Positions 63,150 through 64,000 of a DNA stretch of 64,000 bases are shown piece by piece (position 1 is the first letter of the stretch; the number at the start of each line of letters is the position of its first letter). The translations under genes were made by a program, and so were the position numbers. The stretch covers positions 62,001 to 126,000 of the forward strand of contig NZ_VIWO01000009.1 of the NCBI RefSeq assembly GCF_007829335.1, written 5' to 3'. The notes below the pieces were generated by a model. It was not told where the DNA came from. It did not search any database and worked only from the letters and a program-made list of their open reading frames with translations. Source of the DNA: Chitinophaga polysaccharea. GTDB taxonomy: Bacteria; Bacteroidota; Bacteroidia; Chitinophagales; Chitinophagaceae.

Positions 63150-64000
63150 ATGAAGCTTATACGATATTCAATGCTATTATTGTCCTTTGCTTATGCTGCG
63201 TGTTTGAAAGAGCCGGTAGATGATGGTCCGGGTCCTGGAGCGGGCAAAGCCCGGTATGTATACAACTGGCCGCAGATAGCTGATTCCTCCCTGCAGGGGC
63301 TGACCAGCAATTTCTGGAACCAGGAGAAGTATTTTAACCAAAACAGTAGTGGCGGCACTACTTTTAATTACTGGCCCAATGCGCATGCGCTGGATGTGCT
63401 AACGGACGCCTATATACGTAAAAATGATCCGGCTATTAAATCACGCATGGATGATTTGCTGGCGGGTATGAAAGTGAAGAATGGTGGTACTTATATCAAC
63501 TATTTCTATGATGATATGGAGTGGATGACGCTGGCCTGTTTGCGCGCCTTTGAAGCTACCGGTGATACCCGTTACAAAGACGTGGCGGTACTGCTCTGGA
63601 ATGATATCAAAGGCGGTTGGGATGATGTATGGGGCGGTGGTATACACTGGAATAAGGACAAATCGAAAAACTACAAAAATACGCCGGCCAATGCGCCTGC
63701 CTGTATCATTGCTTGCCGGATGTACGCTGTTACGCAAAATGCAGATGACATTGCCTGGGCTAAGAAGATCTACGACTGGGAGAAAAGCACCCTGGTAGAT
63801 CCTGCGAGTGGCCTGGTATGGGATGGTATTAACCAGGATGGCAGCGGGCAGGTGACCAAGAACTGGAACTTTACCTATAACCAGGGCGTGTATATAGGTG
63901 CCGGGGTGGAGTTGTACAAGTTAACCGGCCAGAATATCTACCTTAACGACGCCATGAAAACGGCCAACAACACTTTAGGGGGCGGATTTACCAATGCCAA
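63150..64000 (+). CDS. GH76 alpha-1,6-mannanase-like lipoprotein (3' partial)
   Basis: The frame is open from the ATG at 63150 to the window end (283 codons). It starts with an SPII signal (MLLLSFAYAACLKEP, Cys18). The catalytic Asp pair of GH76 is visible in NYFYDDMEWMTLA (Asp121-Asp122), with further family segments WNDIKGGWDDVWGGGIHWNK, NTPANAPACIIACRMY and WNFTYNQGVYIGAGVELYK. GH76 enzymes are endo-acting alpha-1,6-mannanases that cut the backbone of yeast mannan. It is the last visible gene of the FecIR-SusCDE locus and, with the GH92 gene, gives the substrate prediction. About 100 residues of the domain are outside the window. Confidence 0.88.
   Translation, partial: MKLIRYSMLLLSFAYAACLKEPVDDGPGPGAGKARYVYNWPQIADSSLQGLTSNFWNQEKYFNQNSSGGTTFNYWPNAHALDVLTDAYIRKNDPAIKSRMDDLLAGMKVKNGGTYINYFYDDMEWMTLACLRAFEATGDTRYKDVAVLLWNDIKGGWDDVWGGGIHWNKDKSKNYKNTPANAPACIIACRMYAVTQNADDIAWAKKIYDWEKSTLVDPASGLVWDGINQDGSGQVTKNWNFTYNQGVYIGAGVELYKLTGQNIYLNDAMKTANNTLGGGFTNA

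Overview
The window looks like chromosome of a Bacteroidota bacterium, most likely a Chitinophaga-like member of the Chitinophagaceae. The reasons are two complete SusC/SusD pairs, an ECF sigma/FecR/STN-SusC cassette, a protein with a type IX secretion sorting tail, TTTG/TAnnTTTG-type promoter boxes, weak Shine-Dalgarno sequences and many SPII lipoproteins. There is no rRNA, phage, transposase or CRISPR array; one tRNA gene (tRNA-Leu CAA) is present. The taxonomic call is inference from gene content.

Region 1 (1-11.5 kb) is the end of a plant-polysaccharide utilisation locus, all on the + strand: a GH42 beta-galactosidase fused to a CE1-type esterase (5' end outside the window), GH39, GH43 with a discoidin-like tail, a second GH43 with a beta-sandwich tail, an alginate-lyase-superfamily lipoprotein and a GH127 beta-L-arabinofuranosidase. 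Three intergenic regions here share a TGTYA-TRACA palindrome and probably one regulator. Region 2 (11.7-19.3 kb) is a mixed and partly decayed stretch: a Crp/Fnr regulator, two tandem VOC-family genes (one frameshifted at an A6G run), a T9SS cargo protein, a frameshifted YwqK-like gene lying between a tRNA-Leu fragment and the intact tRNA-Leu, an alanine-dehydrogenase-like oxidoreductase, and a stump of a glycerophosphodiester phosphodiesterase gene.

Region 3 (19.3-31.6 kb) is transport and defence-type metabolism. A TetR regulator, an alpha/beta hydrolase and an MFS exporter each have the same operator palindrome in front of them. A convergent MarR/GbsR-like regulator heads a TolC-HlyD-MacB-type efflux operon. 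An MBL-fold protein, an AraC regulator and a DUF898/M48 protease pair follow. Region 4 (31.7-39.2 kb) holds housekeeping and unknown genes: DUF1801, PAS-LuxR, a membrane-anchored P-loop ATPase, DUF2461, a PH-domain protein, tandem small membrane paralogues, a D-2-hydroxyacid dehydrogenase and a truncated haemoglobin.

Region 5 (39.2-64 kb) carries two glycan loci that together point to alpha-mannan (yeast-mannan-like) use. The first has a membrane-spanning regulator (LamG and Kelch-like outside, SARP-type winged helix and BTAD inside) followed by SusC, SusD and a GH92 alpha-mannosidase. The second has an ECF sigma factor, FecR, STN-SusC, SusD, a SusE-like lipoprotein and a GH76 alpha-1,6-mannanase cut by the window end. 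The most interesting signal is in the 570-bp gap between the SARP-like regulator and its susC. Two promoter-like modules there each carry TTAGNNC-type heptamers repeated every 11-12 bp, with a TTGCAGG box at the same distance. The first module leads only to an 11-codon ORF and an intrinsic terminator. This suggests a SARP-type direct-repeat operator and a co-regulated short RNA or attenuating leader, so far unproven.
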